Source: Crocinitomicaceae bacterium (GTDB taxonomy: Bacteria > Bacteroidota > Bacteroidia > Flavobacteriales_D > Crocinitomicaceae). Taken from it: DNA of 64,000 nt. The stretch lies in the NCBI GenBank assembly GCA_016709005.1, contig JADJEU010000002.1, positions 615,072-679,071 of the forward strand, given 5' to 3'. The notes beneath the pieces were generated by a model. It searched no databases. It had not been told where the DNA came from and saw only the letters and a list, made by a program, of their open reading frames with translations. The position numbers were made by a program, and so were the translations under genes. Of the stretch, positions 1 to 8,851 are shown one piece after another. Within the stretch, counting starts at the first letter, position 1; every line of letters starts with the position of its first letter.

Positions 1-1788
1 TCTTCTGTAGCACAGGCCATTCGTATGATTGAAGCGGGTTGTGAGTTGGTAAGATATACTGCACCATCCATAAAAGAAGCTGAAAATTTAGAAGTTATCC
101 GCAAAGAATTATCTGAAAAAGGATACACAACACCCATAGTTGCAGACATTCATTTTACCCCCAATGCCGCTGAAGAAGCTGCACAACACATTGAAAAAAT
201 TCGTGTCAATCCGGGTAATTATGCAGATAAAAAGAAATTCGAAACTCTTGATTATACAGACGAATCATATGCAGCAGAATTAAAGCGGATTCGAGACAAA
301 TTCACTCCGTTGGTTCTTTTGTGTAAAGAGAAAAAACGTGCGATGCGCATTGGAACCAATCACGGTTCGTTGTCCGACAGAATCATGAGTAGATATGGCG
401 ATTCACCGCTAGGCATGGTGGAATCAGCTTTAGAATTTGTTCAAATTTGTGAAGACAATCAGTATTTTGATTTAGTGATTTCCATGAAGTCAAGTAATGC
501 GCAAGTGATGGTTCAGGCCTATCGTTTGTTGGTTGCAAAAATGCTGGAGCGAGGACGCGTTTACCCTTTGCATTTAGGTGTTACAGAAGCAGGTGACGGT
601 GAAGATGGTCGTATTAAATCGGCCGTTGGAATTGGAACATTATTGGAAGATGGAATTGGTGATACCATTCGTGTTTCGTTAACAGAAGAACCAGAATTTG
701 AAATTCCGGTTGCGCGCAAATTAGCCGAACGCTATACCAACCGCGCCTTTCATTTTGACATTGCACCAATTGATTTTGAATTACCTTACAATCCTTTTGA
801 ATACACGCGCAGAAAAACAAAAGCCGTTTTGAATATTGGTGATCATCACGTGCCGGTAGTTGTTTCTGATTTGAGTCATCTGAAAGAGATAAAACCGGTT
901 AATCTTTTTGCATTCGGGTACATCTACAACATTGTGGATGATAAATGGACCATCAAAGATCAGGCTGTTGATTATGTCTATTGCGGAACAACTGTTCCAG
1001 ATTTTGAATTGCCCGGTACTCTAGGAATGATCTGCGAATCCAGAGTCTGGAATGAAAAAAATCAAGTTTATCCAATTTTTGATTTTGAAGATTATCTCAC
1101 CTCCGATAAACGATCGAAAAAATTAAATTTTGTGCGCATAGCGGCAACTGATTTGAATGACATCAAGCGTCTGAAATCAACCTTTGCAGAACATCCAATG
1201 GTTTTGATATTGCGCAGCGATAATAACCATGGAGCTGTTGAAATGCGCCGGTTTTTTATAGAGTTGATGCATGGAAAAATTGAAGTTCCGGTGATCATTC
1301 AAAACACTTACAAAGATTTGGATGAAGAGACTTTTCAAGTCTATAGCGGAACCGATTTTGGAACCTTACTTTTAGACGGAATGGGTGATGGAATTTTCAT
1401 TCGCACACAAAATTGTTCTACACCACAACTTACTACCTCAACAGGTTTTGGAATTTTACAAGCGACGCGTACACGCATTTCCAAAACGGAATATATTTCG
1501 TGTCCATCGTGTGGAAGAACTTTATTTGATCTGCAAGAAACTACTGCAAAAATTCGCGCTAAAACAAATCACCTGAAAGGTTTAAAAATTGGCATAATGG
1601 GTTGCATCGTAAACGGCCCGGGTGAAATGGCCGATGCTGATTACGGTTACGTTGGCGTGGGTAAAGGAAAAATCAATCTCTACAAAGAAAAAACCGTTGT
1701 CAAAAAAAATGTCGCTGAAGATGACGCGGTGAATGAACTCATCAATCTCATCAAAGAATATGGAGATTGGGTGGAAGAGAAACAATAG
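1..1788 (+). CDS. ispG: 4-hydroxy-3-methylbut-2-enyl diphosphate synthase IspG (GcpE), 5' end outside window
   Basis: IspG reduces methylerythritol cyclodiphosphate to HMBPP, the penultimate step of the MEP isoprenoid pathway, using a 4Fe-4S cluster in the cytosol. The reading frame is open from base 1 (SSVAQAIRMIEAGCELVR, an IspG N-terminal motif), so the ATG at 25 is internal and the true start lies upstream. The cluster ligands are visible near the C-terminus: CPSC at about 1501-1512 and GCIVNGPGE with its Cys codon at 1603. The roughly 595 visible codons exceed the ~370-residue proteobacterial form and fit the long form with a central insert known from Bacteroidota, Chlamydia and plants. 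No partner gene is visible upstream. Identification is secure. Confidence 0.97.
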   Translation, partial: SSVAQAIRMIEAGCELVRYTAPSIKEAENLEVIRKELSEKGYTTPIVADIHFTPNAAEEAAQHIEKIRVNPGNYADKKKFETLDYTDESYAAELKRIRDKFTPLVLLCKEKKRAMRIGTNHGSLSDRIMSRYGDSPLGMVESALEFVQICEDNQYFDLVISMKSSNAQVMVQAYRLLVAKMLERGRVYPLHLGVTEAGDGEDGRIKSAVGIGTLLEDGIGDTIRVSLTEEPEFEIPVARKLAERYTNRAFHFDIAPIDFELPYNPFEYTRRKTKAVLNIGDHHVPVVVSDLSHLKEIKPVNLFAFGYIYNIVDDKWTIKDQAVDYVYCGTTVPDFELPGTLGMICESRVWNEKNQVYPIFDFEDYLTSDKRSKKLNFVRIAATDLNDIKRLKSTFAEHPMVLILRSDNNHGAVEMRRFFIELMHGKIEVPVIIQNTYKDLDEETFQVYSGTDFGTLLLDGMGDGIFIRTQNCSTPQLTTSTGFGILQATRTRISKTEYISCPSCGRTLFDLQETTAKIRAKTNHLKGLKIGIMGCIVNGPGEMADADYGYVGVGKGKINLYKEKTVVKKNVAEDDAVNELINLIKEYGDWVEEKQ

Positions 1789-1825
1789 AATCAAAATACA
1801 AATTTCAAAATTCAAAACATTAAAA

Positions 1826-1851
1826 GGTGGTTTCGGCTCCGCTCAACCACC
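1826..1851. repeat. Dispersed 26-bp hairpin repeat, copy 1
   Basis: The element begins GGTGGTTTCGGCTC and ends CGCTCAACCACC, so its outer 7 bases (GGTGGTT/AACCACC) form an inverted repeat. A second copy at 58347-58372 has the same length and differs at only four positions, all transitions. A related core in the opposite orientation (CACTGAGCGCAGCCGAAGTG) lies 44 bp downstream at 1895-1914. Both main copies are intergenic, just after a stop codon, which suggests a REP-like dispersed element or a transcript-end hairpin. Confidence 0.6.
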
Positions 1852-1894
1852 GGTCTGCATCTCCCTTTCTTTAAAAAAACTGGGGAATTTCGGT

Positions 1895-1914
1895 CACTGA
1901 GCGCAGCCGAAGTG
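1895..1914. repeat. Degenerate inverted copy of the hairpin repeat
   Basis: CACTGAGCGCAGCCGAAGTG has CACT/AGTG outer arms and resembles the reverse complement of the 1826-1851 core. The two may pair to form a larger structure downstream of ispG. A 12-bp palindrome (CGATAGCTATCG, 1957-1968) follows before the next gene. Confidence 0.4.
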
Positions 1915-1990
1915 CAGAAACCGCCACTCCATTAATTGGAATTTGTATTTTTGTCACGATAGCTATCGGGATTGTAATTTACTCTTAAGT

Positions 1991-2419
1991 ATGTCTTCCA
2001 AACTAAGCCCCTTCCACATTGCCATTCCAGTCTATGATTTAGACGAAGCACGCAATTTTTATGTTGATCTTTTTGACTGTGAAATTGGTCGTACTTCAGA
2101 TCATTGGGTTGATCTAAATTTCTACGGACATCAATTTGTTTTACATCTGAAACCGAAATCAGAACAACCCAAAAATCACTTTAATCCGGTAGATGGCCAT
2201 GATGTTCCAGTGCCGCATTACGGTGTTGTTTTGGACTGGGATGTTTGGGAAAAACTGGCCGAAAAATTACGCTCAAAAAATATAAAATTTCAGATAGAAC
2301 CTTATATCCGCTTTCAAGGAAAAGTGGGTGAACAAGCTACCATGTTCTTTTTTGATCCCTCTGGAAACGCACTTGAATTCAAGGCTTTCAAAGATCCATC
2401 ACAATTGTTTGCACGATAA
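1991..2419 (+). CDS. VOC (glyoxalase/bleomycin resistance/dioxygenase) family protein
   Basis: A small single-gene unit of 142 residues with the vicinal-oxygen-chelate fold. The N-terminus reads FHIAIPVYDLDEARNFYVDL, the usual first beta-alpha unit, and the C-terminus has FFDPSGNALEFKAF, the typical FxDPxGNxLE metal-ligand strand. An upstream in-frame ATG at 1943 would add 16 residues ahead of the conserved N-terminus, so the ATG at 1991 is preferred. The substrate cannot be told from sequence; lyase, dioxygenase and resistance members share this fold. It lies convergent to the PstS-like gene with a 12-bp gap, so the two may share a terminator region. Confidence 0.85.
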   Translation: MSSKLSPFHIAIPVYDLDEARNFYVDLFDCEIGRTSDHWVDLNFYGHQFVLHLKPKSEQPKNHFNPVDGHDVPVPHYGVVLDWDVWEKLAEKLRSKNIKFQIEPYIRFQGKVGEQATMFFFDPSGNALEFKAFKDPSQLFAR

Positions 2420-2431
2420 TCTGAGCTGCAT

Positions 2432-3334
2432 CTACATTAAAATTCCATTCTTCTTATTGATGGATTCATAATATGAAGACACGTTGAAATAACCGTGTTT
2501 TTGAATAATTTTTTCACCTTCTTCAGAGAGTTCAAATTCTAAAAATTGTTTGATAATTCCTTGAGGTGTGCCATTGAAATATTGATAAAGTGGACGAATG
2601 AGCGGGTAATCACCATTCGTTACAGCCGTTCTCTCATACGGTGAATAGGCTCTATCGCCTTCTGTATATAAGTACATGGCCCAAATTTCAGAATTTGGTT
2701 TGCCATTTTCATCCATCAAAAATCCTGCTCCTACATATCCAATAGCACATGAGTCTCTCATGACTGCATTAATAATAGCTTGATTAGATTCTAACTGAAT
2801 TATTTTTTCACTAAAACCTGCATCCTGAGCAAATCTGCTTTCAATAAATTTAAACGTTCCAGATTTTCGGTTTCTGCCATACACTTTTATAGGTCTGTTT
2901 TTGCCACCAACCTCATTCCAATTGACTATTTCGCCAGAAAGTATTCTCTTGATTTGAATATTTGAAAGACTATCAACACCAACACTTGGATGCGAAATGA
3001 AAGCAATGGCATCTGTAGCAATGATTGCCTGAACAGGTGTCACACCGTTCTCTATAGCCTTCTCAATTTCCTCGTCCGTCATTTCACGTGACGAATTAGC
3101 AATGTCTACCTCGCCTTCAATTAATTTTTCAATTCCGGTTGAAGACCCTTTTCCTTCAACACTTATTACAACGTCATTTTGTTCTTCAAAAACAGTTGCA
3201 AAATCAGATACCAGTTCAAATTCAGTATCTGATCCTTTAATAATGATAGACGCGCCTTGCTGTTCAGTACCCGATTCACATCTGAAACCTAAAAATAAAA
3301 GGCTAACCAGCCAAACCTTTGTGCTTAATTTCAT
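2432..3334 (-). CDS. PstS-like phosphate-binding lipoprotein (PBP type 2 domain)
   Basis: A 300-residue substrate-binding protein of the phosphate ABC transporter type. The N-terminus is hydrophobic and ends in LGFRC at residues 15-19, a loose lipobox, so it is probably a lipoprotein. The PstS features are KGSDTEFELVSDFA near residue 33, GKGSSTGIEKLIEG, DIANSSREMTDEE, then IKRILSGEIVNWNEVGGKN and GRNRKSGTFKFIE, which are the ligand-binding loops of the family. No pstC, pstA or pstB lies nearby, so it is an orphan here. It could feed a transporter encoded elsewhere or act as a phosphate sensor. Family assignment is strong, ligand is inferred. Confidence 0.85.
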   Translation of the reverse strand: MKLSTKVWLVSLLFLGFRCESGTEQQGASIIIKGSDTEFELVSDFATVFEEQNDVVISVEGKGSSTGIEKLIEGEVDIANSSREMTDEEIEKAIENGVTPVQAIIATDAIAFISHPSVGVDSLSNIQIKRILSGEIVNWNEVGGKNRPIKVYGRNRKSGTFKFIESRFAQDAGFSEKIIQLESNQAIINAVMRDSCAIGYVGAGFLMDENGKPNSEIWAMYLYTEGDRAYSPYERTAVTNGDYPLIRPLYQYFNGTPQGIIKQFLEFELSEEGEKIIQKHGYFNVSSYYESINKKNGILM

Positions 3335-3492
3335 GTTTTTTAGTTATTTTGAGAACACAAAAGTCGCAAGTAGATATGGCATGCACATTACGCTTGCATG
3401 AAGACGGTGTAAATTTTAGTACGACAGGGGATGAATTAAACGATCTGCATTCTAATTCAAAACGGAAAGAGTTTAATTCAGTTTCCTAGAAT

Positions 3493-3711
3493 TTAATAAT
3501 CTCTGAATTTATCTCTCTCCAGTTGCACCGTATTCCGCGAAGCGCAGCATTTTCGACTCAGAAGTTCTGACATATCGATAGCTTCTTTTTTGAAACTAAG
3601 CGCATTATATTCTGGTGAATCATCGTTGACTTTCATCGAATTATTCTCAAGCCAGATCCAGCATAAAATCAAAATAAATAAAGCAAGTCTGAAAAGAAAA
3701 AGGGTTCGCAC
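3493..3711 (-). CDS. Small hypothetical protein with N-terminal membrane segment
   Basis: A 72-residue reading frame whose first 22 residues (RTLFLFRLALFILILCWIWL) form a signal anchor or signal peptide, followed by a polar tail with a CC pair and a charged C-terminus. No family is recognised. It stands alone between the PstS-like gene and a T9SS protein gene, in the same direction as both. The membrane segment followed by a polar tail is typical of real small envelope proteins, but the length is short enough for a chance frame. Confidence 0.4.
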   Translation of the reverse strand: MRTLFLFRLALFILILCWIWLENNSMKVNDDSPEYNALSFKKEAIDMSELLSRKCCASRNTVQLERDKFRDY

Positions 3712-3787
3712 AAAAAAGATTTTGGCGAAGAAATAACATTCTTATATTCTAATGGTTAACCGTTGATTAAGAATTTGTTGAATTTAA

Positions 3788-5521
3788 CTACCTCACCACT
3801 TGGACCCATCCTTCACTGAAAGGACCTGTCGATTTGGATTCTACAGTATAGAAATAAGTACCTTCAAGAACGCGGTTGTTTTGTGTATCGTCACCAGTCC
3901 AATAAACCGTTGCATTATCATAATTTTGGAAGATCACAATTTCATCTCCCCAGCGATTATAGATCGTTACGATATTGTCACCCAATGGCAGATTTTCAAT
4001 GTAGAAAAAATCATTTTTACCATCACCGTTTGGTGTAAACGCAGATGTACTGCAATCACCGCTTCCGACGGTAACGTTCAGGGTGTCTACGAAAACACAA
4101 TTGTCTTGGGTTATAGTGACAATATAATTTTCTGCTTGTGTAAATATCACACTTTGATTTTGAGCAGATGAATCTGTGCCGGCATTTGCCCAATAATATT
4201 TTGTGCCTCCAAAAGCCTGCATCGAAATTGTTTCACCGATACAAGCCGTATTTGGTCCGGAAATACCGTGGGTGCTACTTGTATATAAATTTATTGGCGC
4301 CAGAGCAGAATTGTTGGCTGTCACATCATCACCTGTAAAATTAATCGTCAGAATTGTGCCTGAACTGACACTGTGCAAACCCAAATCCACTGTTACCGTT
4401 TCACCAGCTACGATTGGTGTCACCAAATCATATGTGAGCACCGGTGTGATTCCGTCAAGCACGGTAAAAGTTCCACTGCCAATTGTATAAGACCCTCCGT
4501 TTTTAACTTTAAGCAGGATTGGAAATGGTTGTTCCGCACATACTGTAGATATTCCACTGTAGCTTTGCACTTCAAGATCCAGTTCTGTCATTGATCTTAT
4601 CACTACTGGTCCGGTACCACATGACCAGGCGTTGGAACTATCAATTGCCGCAATGGATTTCAGCGTAGTTGTAACCAGCGTAGGTTGCGTGACCCAGGTT
4701 GAACCACCGTTAACCGATTTCATCACTAGGCCACCATCTCCACAAACATAAATTGTGTTTGCGTCAACGACTGAAAGGCCATAGAGATTGGCACCTACTC
4801 CCGCAAATTGCTGCACCCAGCTTATGCCACTAGTGGAAGAATAAAATATGGTCCCGTTATTTCCAACCATCCAACCATTTGTTGCATTCAACATTTCAAT
4901 TCTGTTCAACGCATAACTTGTAGAAATTGTAATTGGCGACCAAGCAGCTCCAGTACTGGTAGTATAATGAAGTGACCACTCATCCAAAACTAAACCAGTG
5001 GCCAAATTAGCAAAAACCACATCTTTTATGTTTGTCATTCCTGCAGGTGGAGAAATGCCTGTAAAAGTTACACCACCATCAAGAGTATAATATATTTCAG
5101 CAAAACCAGTTGATGTGTTTTTGCCGGCGACATATCCATTGGTTCCTGTGAAAAAATGTATTGCATGGAATTCATCACTTGGTAAAATAATCTTTGGGGT
5201 CCACGTTTCACCGCCGTTGCTTGTTCTTAACACCAAACCACCTGCGCCACAAACCCAGCCAATTAACTCAGATTGAAACTCACAGTCGAACAAAGTACTT
5301 GTGGTGCCACTGTTCAACTCAGCCCACGTATAGCCACCGTCTGTGGTTTTTAAAATTTTTCCTGAATTACCAACCGCATAACCTACGTTGAGATTTATAA
5401 ATTCAATATCATAGAGATCAGCTGTTACCGGAACCGTTTGTTCAAACCAATCCTGCTGAGCCCTGACATCTAGAGAGCCAATTGTAAAGGCTAAAAAAAG
5501 TACAAAGGGAAACGTTTTCAT
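3788..5521 (-). CDS. Secreted BNR/YCF48-type protein with gliding-motility-associated (T9SS type B) C-terminal domain
   Basis: An exported protein of 577 residues. It begins with a signal peptide ending near VRAQ, then carries several YCF48/HCF136-like beta-propeller repeats (for example GYAVGNSGKILKTTDGGYTW, GWMVGNNGTIFYSS, IYVCGDGGLVMKS), an Ig-like middle part, and a C-terminal domain with FTPNGDGKNDFFYIENL, YNRWGDEI and GTYFYTVE. That last domain is the hallmark of type B T9SS cargo, so the protein is probably delivered to the surface or medium. A frame-long start at 5545 is possible, but a -7 promoter motif overlaps it at 5543-5550 and the signal peptide fits the ATG at 5521. The function of the propeller is unknown. 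Confidence 0.9.
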   Translation of the reverse strand: MKTFPFVLFLAFTIGSLDVRAQQDWFEQTVPVTADLYDIEFINLNVGYAVGNSGKILKTTDGGYTWAELNSGTTSTLFDCEFQSELIGWVCGAGGLVLRTSNGGETWTPKIILPSDEFHAIHFFTGTNGYVAGKNTSTGFAEIYYTLDGGVTFTGISPPAGMTNIKDVVFANLATGLVLDEWSLHYTTSTGAAWSPITISTSYALNRIEMLNATNGWMVGNNGTIFYSSTSGISWVQQFAGVGANLYGLSVVDANTIYVCGDGGLVMKSVNGGSTWVTQPTLVTTTLKSIAAIDSSNAWSCGTGPVVIRSMTELDLEVQSYSGISTVCAEQPFPILLKVKNGGSYTIGSGTFTVLDGITPVLTYDLVTPIVAGETVTVDLGLHSVSSGTILTINFTGDDVTANNSALAPINLYTSSTHGISGPNTACIGETISMQAFGGTKYYWANAGTDSSAQNQSVIFTQAENYIVTITQDNCVFVDTLNVTVGSGDCSTSAFTPNGDGKNDFFYIENLPLGDNIVTIYNRWGDEIVIFQNYDNATVYWTGDDTQNNRVLEGTYFYTVESKSTGPFSEGWVQVVR

Positions 5522-5542
5522 ATTTAACTGACTAACTATTTT

Positions 5543-5550
5543 CAAAGATA
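5543..5550 (-). promoter_or_regulatory. Bacteroidota -7 promoter element (TATCTTTG)
   Basis: On the minus strand this reads TATCTTTG, matching the TAnnTTTG consensus of Bacteroidota sigma factor. It lies 21 nt upstream of the ATG at 5521 and overlaps the longer in-frame start at 5545, so it supports the shorter protein. No clear -33 TTG element was identified. Confidence 0.45.
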
Positions 5551-5589
5551 GTAATATAGATAACGATCAAACATGCTGAATCGTTGAGT

Positions 5590-6558
5590 TCATTCCATAA
5601 ATAAATTTGCTTCAATCAGCTCTGATGGCCCTCCATCACTGTCTGTGACCATCACTAACTGAATTTTATGCCTGGTTGAAGATTTTACTGTTACTGATTC
5701 GATCTTAATCTGAAGTGCATTTCCGTCCTCTTGTATGCTAACCACCTGGGGCTTGTTGAAGTCTGTAAGATTTTCCAATTCAATGATCCCTGCATAGCTT
5801 CCTAAAATCGCGCCATCATCAATCCAGTTCTCTGTTTTTTCAGCCGATGCTGTAAAGATCAAAGTGCCGGTGCCAGGAATCAAAGTTCCGCCAGAAAAAG
5901 CAACCTGCACATCATCTACATGAGGCAATGAAAACTTGTGCAGTGTAAATTCCAACGGGTGATTTGCGTTGGTTAAAAATAATTCAAACTCATTATAAGC
6001 AAAGCGAATAATTGAATTATCAGCACGATTCAATAAGTACAAAAACTCGTTTGCATAAACAGCGCCTTCAATATTTAATTCTGTAACTCCACCTGACTTC
6101 AAGAGTGCGTAGAATTTTTCTAGTGATAAACTTTCAACGTTGGTTGGATTATTCAAATCAACCTTCACCAAAATGTCACGCATCGGGCTCTTGGATCCAG
6201 ATCCGAAAATTAACAATTGTGCAGAAGTGTTTTGCAGGACAACAGTAGTGGCTTCAAAATCGGGTTTCTCCTTTTTTGGAATTGTGTCATTCAACGAATT
6301 CAGCTGAGCGTGAACCGGATACTTTTCAAGCTTCCGGAACGATGCGTTATACCGAAAGAGCCAGGCTGAATTATCCCCGATAATGTAAAATGAATCTCCA
6401 TAAAATTCAATGCCCGATGCCGATGGGACCCCTTCTAATTCGGTTCTGCTTTTAACTTCGAGTCTCATTTCACGCGCAAAATTTATATTCAAATAAATCA
6501 GGGCAGCTAAACTAAGCAGCAACCTGAGTGATATTTCAATTGGCATTCTCGTCAACAA
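5590..6558 (-). CDS. Exported protein of unknown function, beta-propeller-like
   Basis: A 322-residue protein with an N-terminal hydrophobic segment (LRLLLSLAALIYLNI) that is a signal peptide or anchor. The rest is beta-rich with motifs such as SGIEFYGDSFYIIGDNSAWLF, KPDFEATTVV, LNIEGAVYANEFLYLLNRAD and VFTASAEKTENWIDDGA, which resemble the conserved acidic loops of propeller phosphodiesterase-like or SdiA-regulated-like exported proteins. I cannot assign an enzyme. It overlaps the end of the upstream membrane-protein gene by 23 bp (11 bp if the ATG at 6546 is used), so the two are probably cotranscribed. Confidence 0.75.
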   Translation of the reverse strand: MLTRMPIEISLRLLLSLAALIYLNINFAREMRLEVKSRTELEGVPSASGIEFYGDSFYIIGDNSAWLFRYNASFRKLEKYPVHAQLNSLNDTIPKKEKPDFEATTVVLQNTSAQLLIFGSGSKSPMRDILVKVDLNNPTNVESLSLEKFYALLKSGGVTELNIEGAVYANEFLYLLNRADNSIIRFAYNEFELFLTNANHPLEFTLHKFSLPHVDDVQVAFSGGTLIPGTGTLIFTASAEKTENWIDDGAILGSYAGIIELENLTDFNKPQVVSIQEDGNALQIKIESVTVKSSTRHKIQLVMVTDSDGGPSELIEANLFME

Positions 6559-7063
6559 CTACAATAATAATGTTTGCACGAATACCTTCTTCTTTGACTT
6601 GTGTTTCCAGGTTTAATACCGTTGCAAATTTCAAATCGAACTCAAATTTTGAACTCTCAAAACCTTTAATCGAAATGCTATGTTTCCCTGAAACCAATTC
6701 CACAAAAATAGATTGGCCATTACCAACTGTGCCTTGTTCGGTACCGTCAACAATCACCCTAAAATTGTAAGCCGCATTATAAAGCGCGCGCTTGCGCTTC
6801 AGAATGACACCTGTTTTACCTGTGGTATCCGGAATTATATTTTTCTTTCGTCGCAAATAACTAACCGCAATCAGAATGAAAAAACCAGGCAATAAAAGCA
6901 ACAAGGCAGTCAACAAAAACACTAACGAAGCCGGAAATTTTCCATGGCTCGTGAGCATTTCAATAAAAATCAAACTCGGCTGCACTTGAAGGAGAGTCGT
7001 TACAATTGCAACAGCAAGTGCCCCAATCGCATAACTGATTCCCAAAGTGCGCATCAACTTCAT
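6536..7063 (-). CDS. Membrane protein with two TM helices and a PEGA-like beta domain
   Basis: A 175-residue protein. Two hydrophobic segments lie at about residues 9-28 and 45-69, followed by a basic linker (RRKKN) and a soluble beta-rich domain. The stretch FRVIVDGTEQGTVGNGQSIF, then VELVSGKHSISIKGFES, resembles PEGA-type surface-layer/carbohydrate-associated domains, where a small ligand-binding sandwich follows a membrane anchor. The family is otherwise unrecognised. Its stop overlaps the start of the following exported protein gene, and tpx lies 3 bp upstream, so tpx, this gene and the 5590 gene look like one operon. Confidence 0.7.
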   Translation of the reverse strand: MKLMRTLGISYAIGALAVAIVTTLLQVQPSLIFIEMLTSHGKFPASLVFLLTALLLLLPGFFILIAVSYLRRKKNIIPDTTGKTGVILKRKRALYNAAYNFRVIVDGTEQGTVGNGQSIFVELVSGKHSISIKGFESSKFEFDLKFATVLNLETQVKEEGIRANIIIVVVDENAN

Positions 7064-7066
7064 AAA

Positions 7067-7567
7067 CTATTTTAACGAATTTAATGCGGCTTGATAATCT
7101 GGCTCATTCACAATATCTGCAACCTGTTCAGCATGCTTTACCACACCATTCTCATCAAGAACAATCACCACACGTGAATGTAAATTGGACAAAGGTCCGC
7201 TTGTAATTTCAAGTCCGTAATCTCTTCCAAACTGACCCGTTGCAAAATCAGAAAGAGAAACTACGTTTTCAATTCCTTCAGCACCACAAAAGCGCTTCAT
7301 AGCAAATGGCAAATCTCGCGCAATACACAAAACTTTTGTATTTGAAAGATCGGCGGCCAGTTTATTGAATTGTCTCACGGATGCCGCACAAGTGCCAGTA
7401 TCGATACTTGGAAAAATATTCAACACTAATCTGGACCCACTAAAATCTGCCAGTGAAACTTTTGAAAGATCTGTTTTAACCAGTGAAAAATCTTTTGCTT
7501 TTTCTCCAATTTTTGGAATTACACCTGATGTAGTAACCGGTGCTCCTTTTAATGATACGTTTCCCAT
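7067..7567 (-). CDS. tpx: Thiol peroxidase Tpx
   Basis: An atypical 2-Cys peroxiredoxin that reduces hydrogen peroxide and organic hydroperoxides with thioredoxin as reductant. The 166-residue length is standard. The peroxidatic Cys is C60 in SIDTGTCAASVRQF and the resolving Cys is C94 in MKRFCGAEG; both match the Tpx pattern. The N-terminal KGAPVTTSG and the C-terminal EPDYQAALNSLK are also typical. It leads a probable three-gene unit with the membrane protein 3 bp downstream. A near-consensus -7 element (TAACTTTA) lies just upstream on the minus strand. Identification is secure. Confidence 0.96.
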   Translation of the reverse strand: MGNVSLKGAPVTTSGVIPKIGEKAKDFSLVKTDLSKVSLADFSGSRLVLNIFPSIDTGTCAASVRQFNKLAADLSNTKVLCIARDLPFAMKRFCGAEGIENVVSLSDFATGQFGRDYGLEITSGPLSNLHSRVVIVLDENGVVKHAEQVADIVNEPDYQAALNSLK

Positions 7568-7747
7568 GTCTAAAATTATTTATTTCCGTAAAGTTAACGA
7601 TTCGAAGAAAATATACCCACGTATCAAACTGAATGTTATGCAATTCACAGTTCAAGCCAAAATTCACCTTCACTTTCGAAAGAATTCATACCTTAGTCTT
7701 CGAGCTTTGGTTTTGACAAGCCTCATCTCACTAACCCAAACCGCCAA

Positions 7748-8848
7748 ATGCCTTCTCACAAAATCAAAGATTTCTACAATTTATTGTCCAGAGATTCCTT
7801 TGTACTTATTTATCTGGGTGCTTTTGATGATGAGCTGACGCCAATTCTGATGGATATTAATGACGCAGGTAAATCAGAAATGAAATCGTCGCGCAAAAAA
7901 ATATCTTATCTGATTGCCGAGTGTTTTCAAAATATTATTCGACACTCTGATAAGACCAATCGTGTAACGCTCAGTGAAGATGTTCCAGAAATGTTTATTC
8001 TGCGTGACCGCAACCGTATTCATCATCTTGTAACAACCAATATCGTTCAAAACGAACATACGGTAGATCTTTCCTCAAAACTGGACTCGCTCCAAAATCT
8101 AAGCGCCTCCGAATTGAAAGAAATGTACATGCAGATTTTTCAGAACAGTGAAACCTCGGCTAAAGGTGGTGCGGGCCTCGGACTGATAGACATGGCCCGC
8201 AAATCGGGAGTTGCACCAACTTACAAATTTGTCGATTTGGGAAATAACTTCTCAAACTTTTTTATGCAGGTTAATGTTTTGCCAAAGGACTTTTCAGGTA
8301 CACTCACTGAAGATGACTATTCGCTTGACTCTGCACTTGCCATCTACGAACAGATGGTTAGGGAAAAAATTGTAATTGTACAGAAAGGCGATTTTTCACA
8401 AGAAGCTGTGTTGCCGCTGATTCAGCTTTTTGAAAACAATCTTAACCTCAAAGACGCTGAAATAGCTGTTGCAAAAAAAGTACTTTATTTATTGATTGAG
8501 ATGCTTCAGAATATGACCCGGCACTCTGAAAAAATTAACGGAATCAAAGAAGGTATTTTTTACATTTCTGAACATGGAACTTCAAGTTACGAAATCTCTA
8601 CCGGTAACTTTTTAAAGGCTGATCAGGCGCAAAACTTAAAAGAAAAATTAGACGCCATTATTGATTTGGATAAACTGACGCTGGCAAAAAAGTATAAACA
8701 ACAATTGATGAACTCAGAAGAAACCGAAGGTAAGGGTGCCGGAATTGGACTAATTGAATTGTGCCGGCATAGTTCAGACCGAATAAATTACGATATTAGC
8801 CCCGCTGAAAATGGACTTGCCTTTTTTTCATTGCACGTAAAAGTTTAG
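7748..8848 (+). CDS. SiaB-like protein kinase with two tandem kinase domains (copy 1)
   Basis: SiaB-family kinases have a GHKL-type fold and phosphorylate their SiaC partner on a Thr/Ser, opposed by a PP2C phosphatase SiaA. Pseudomonas SiaB is about 180 residues; this protein is 366 because the domain is present twice. Domain 1 has the N-box AECFQNIIRHSD (57-68) and glycine motif GGAGLGLI (140-147). Domain 2 repeats these as EMLQNMTRHSEK (251-262) and GKGAGIGLIEL (328-338). Both domains look intact. A SiaC-like gene begins 3 bp after the stop and a SpoIIE phosphatase gene follows convergently, completing an A/B/C set. The kinase role is inferred from family and context. Confidence 0.88.
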   Translation: MPSHKIKDFYNLLSRDSFVLIYLGAFDDELTPILMDINDAGKSEMKSSRKKISYLIAECFQNIIRHSDKTNRVTLSEDVPEMFILRDRNRIHHLVTTNIVQNEHTVDLSSKLDSLQNLSASELKEMYMQIFQNSETSAKGGAGLGLIDMARKSGVAPTYKFVDLGNNFSNFFMQVNVLPKDFSGTLTEDDYSLDSALAIYEQMVREKIVIVQKGDFSQEAVLPLIQLFENNLNLKDAEIAVAKKVLYLLIEMLQNMTRHSEKINGIKEGIFYISEHGTSSYEISTGNFLKADQAQNLKEKLDAIIDLDKLTLAKKYKQQLMNSEETEGKGAGIGLIELCRHSSDRINYDISPAENGLAFFSLHVKV

Positions 8849-8851
8849 AAC

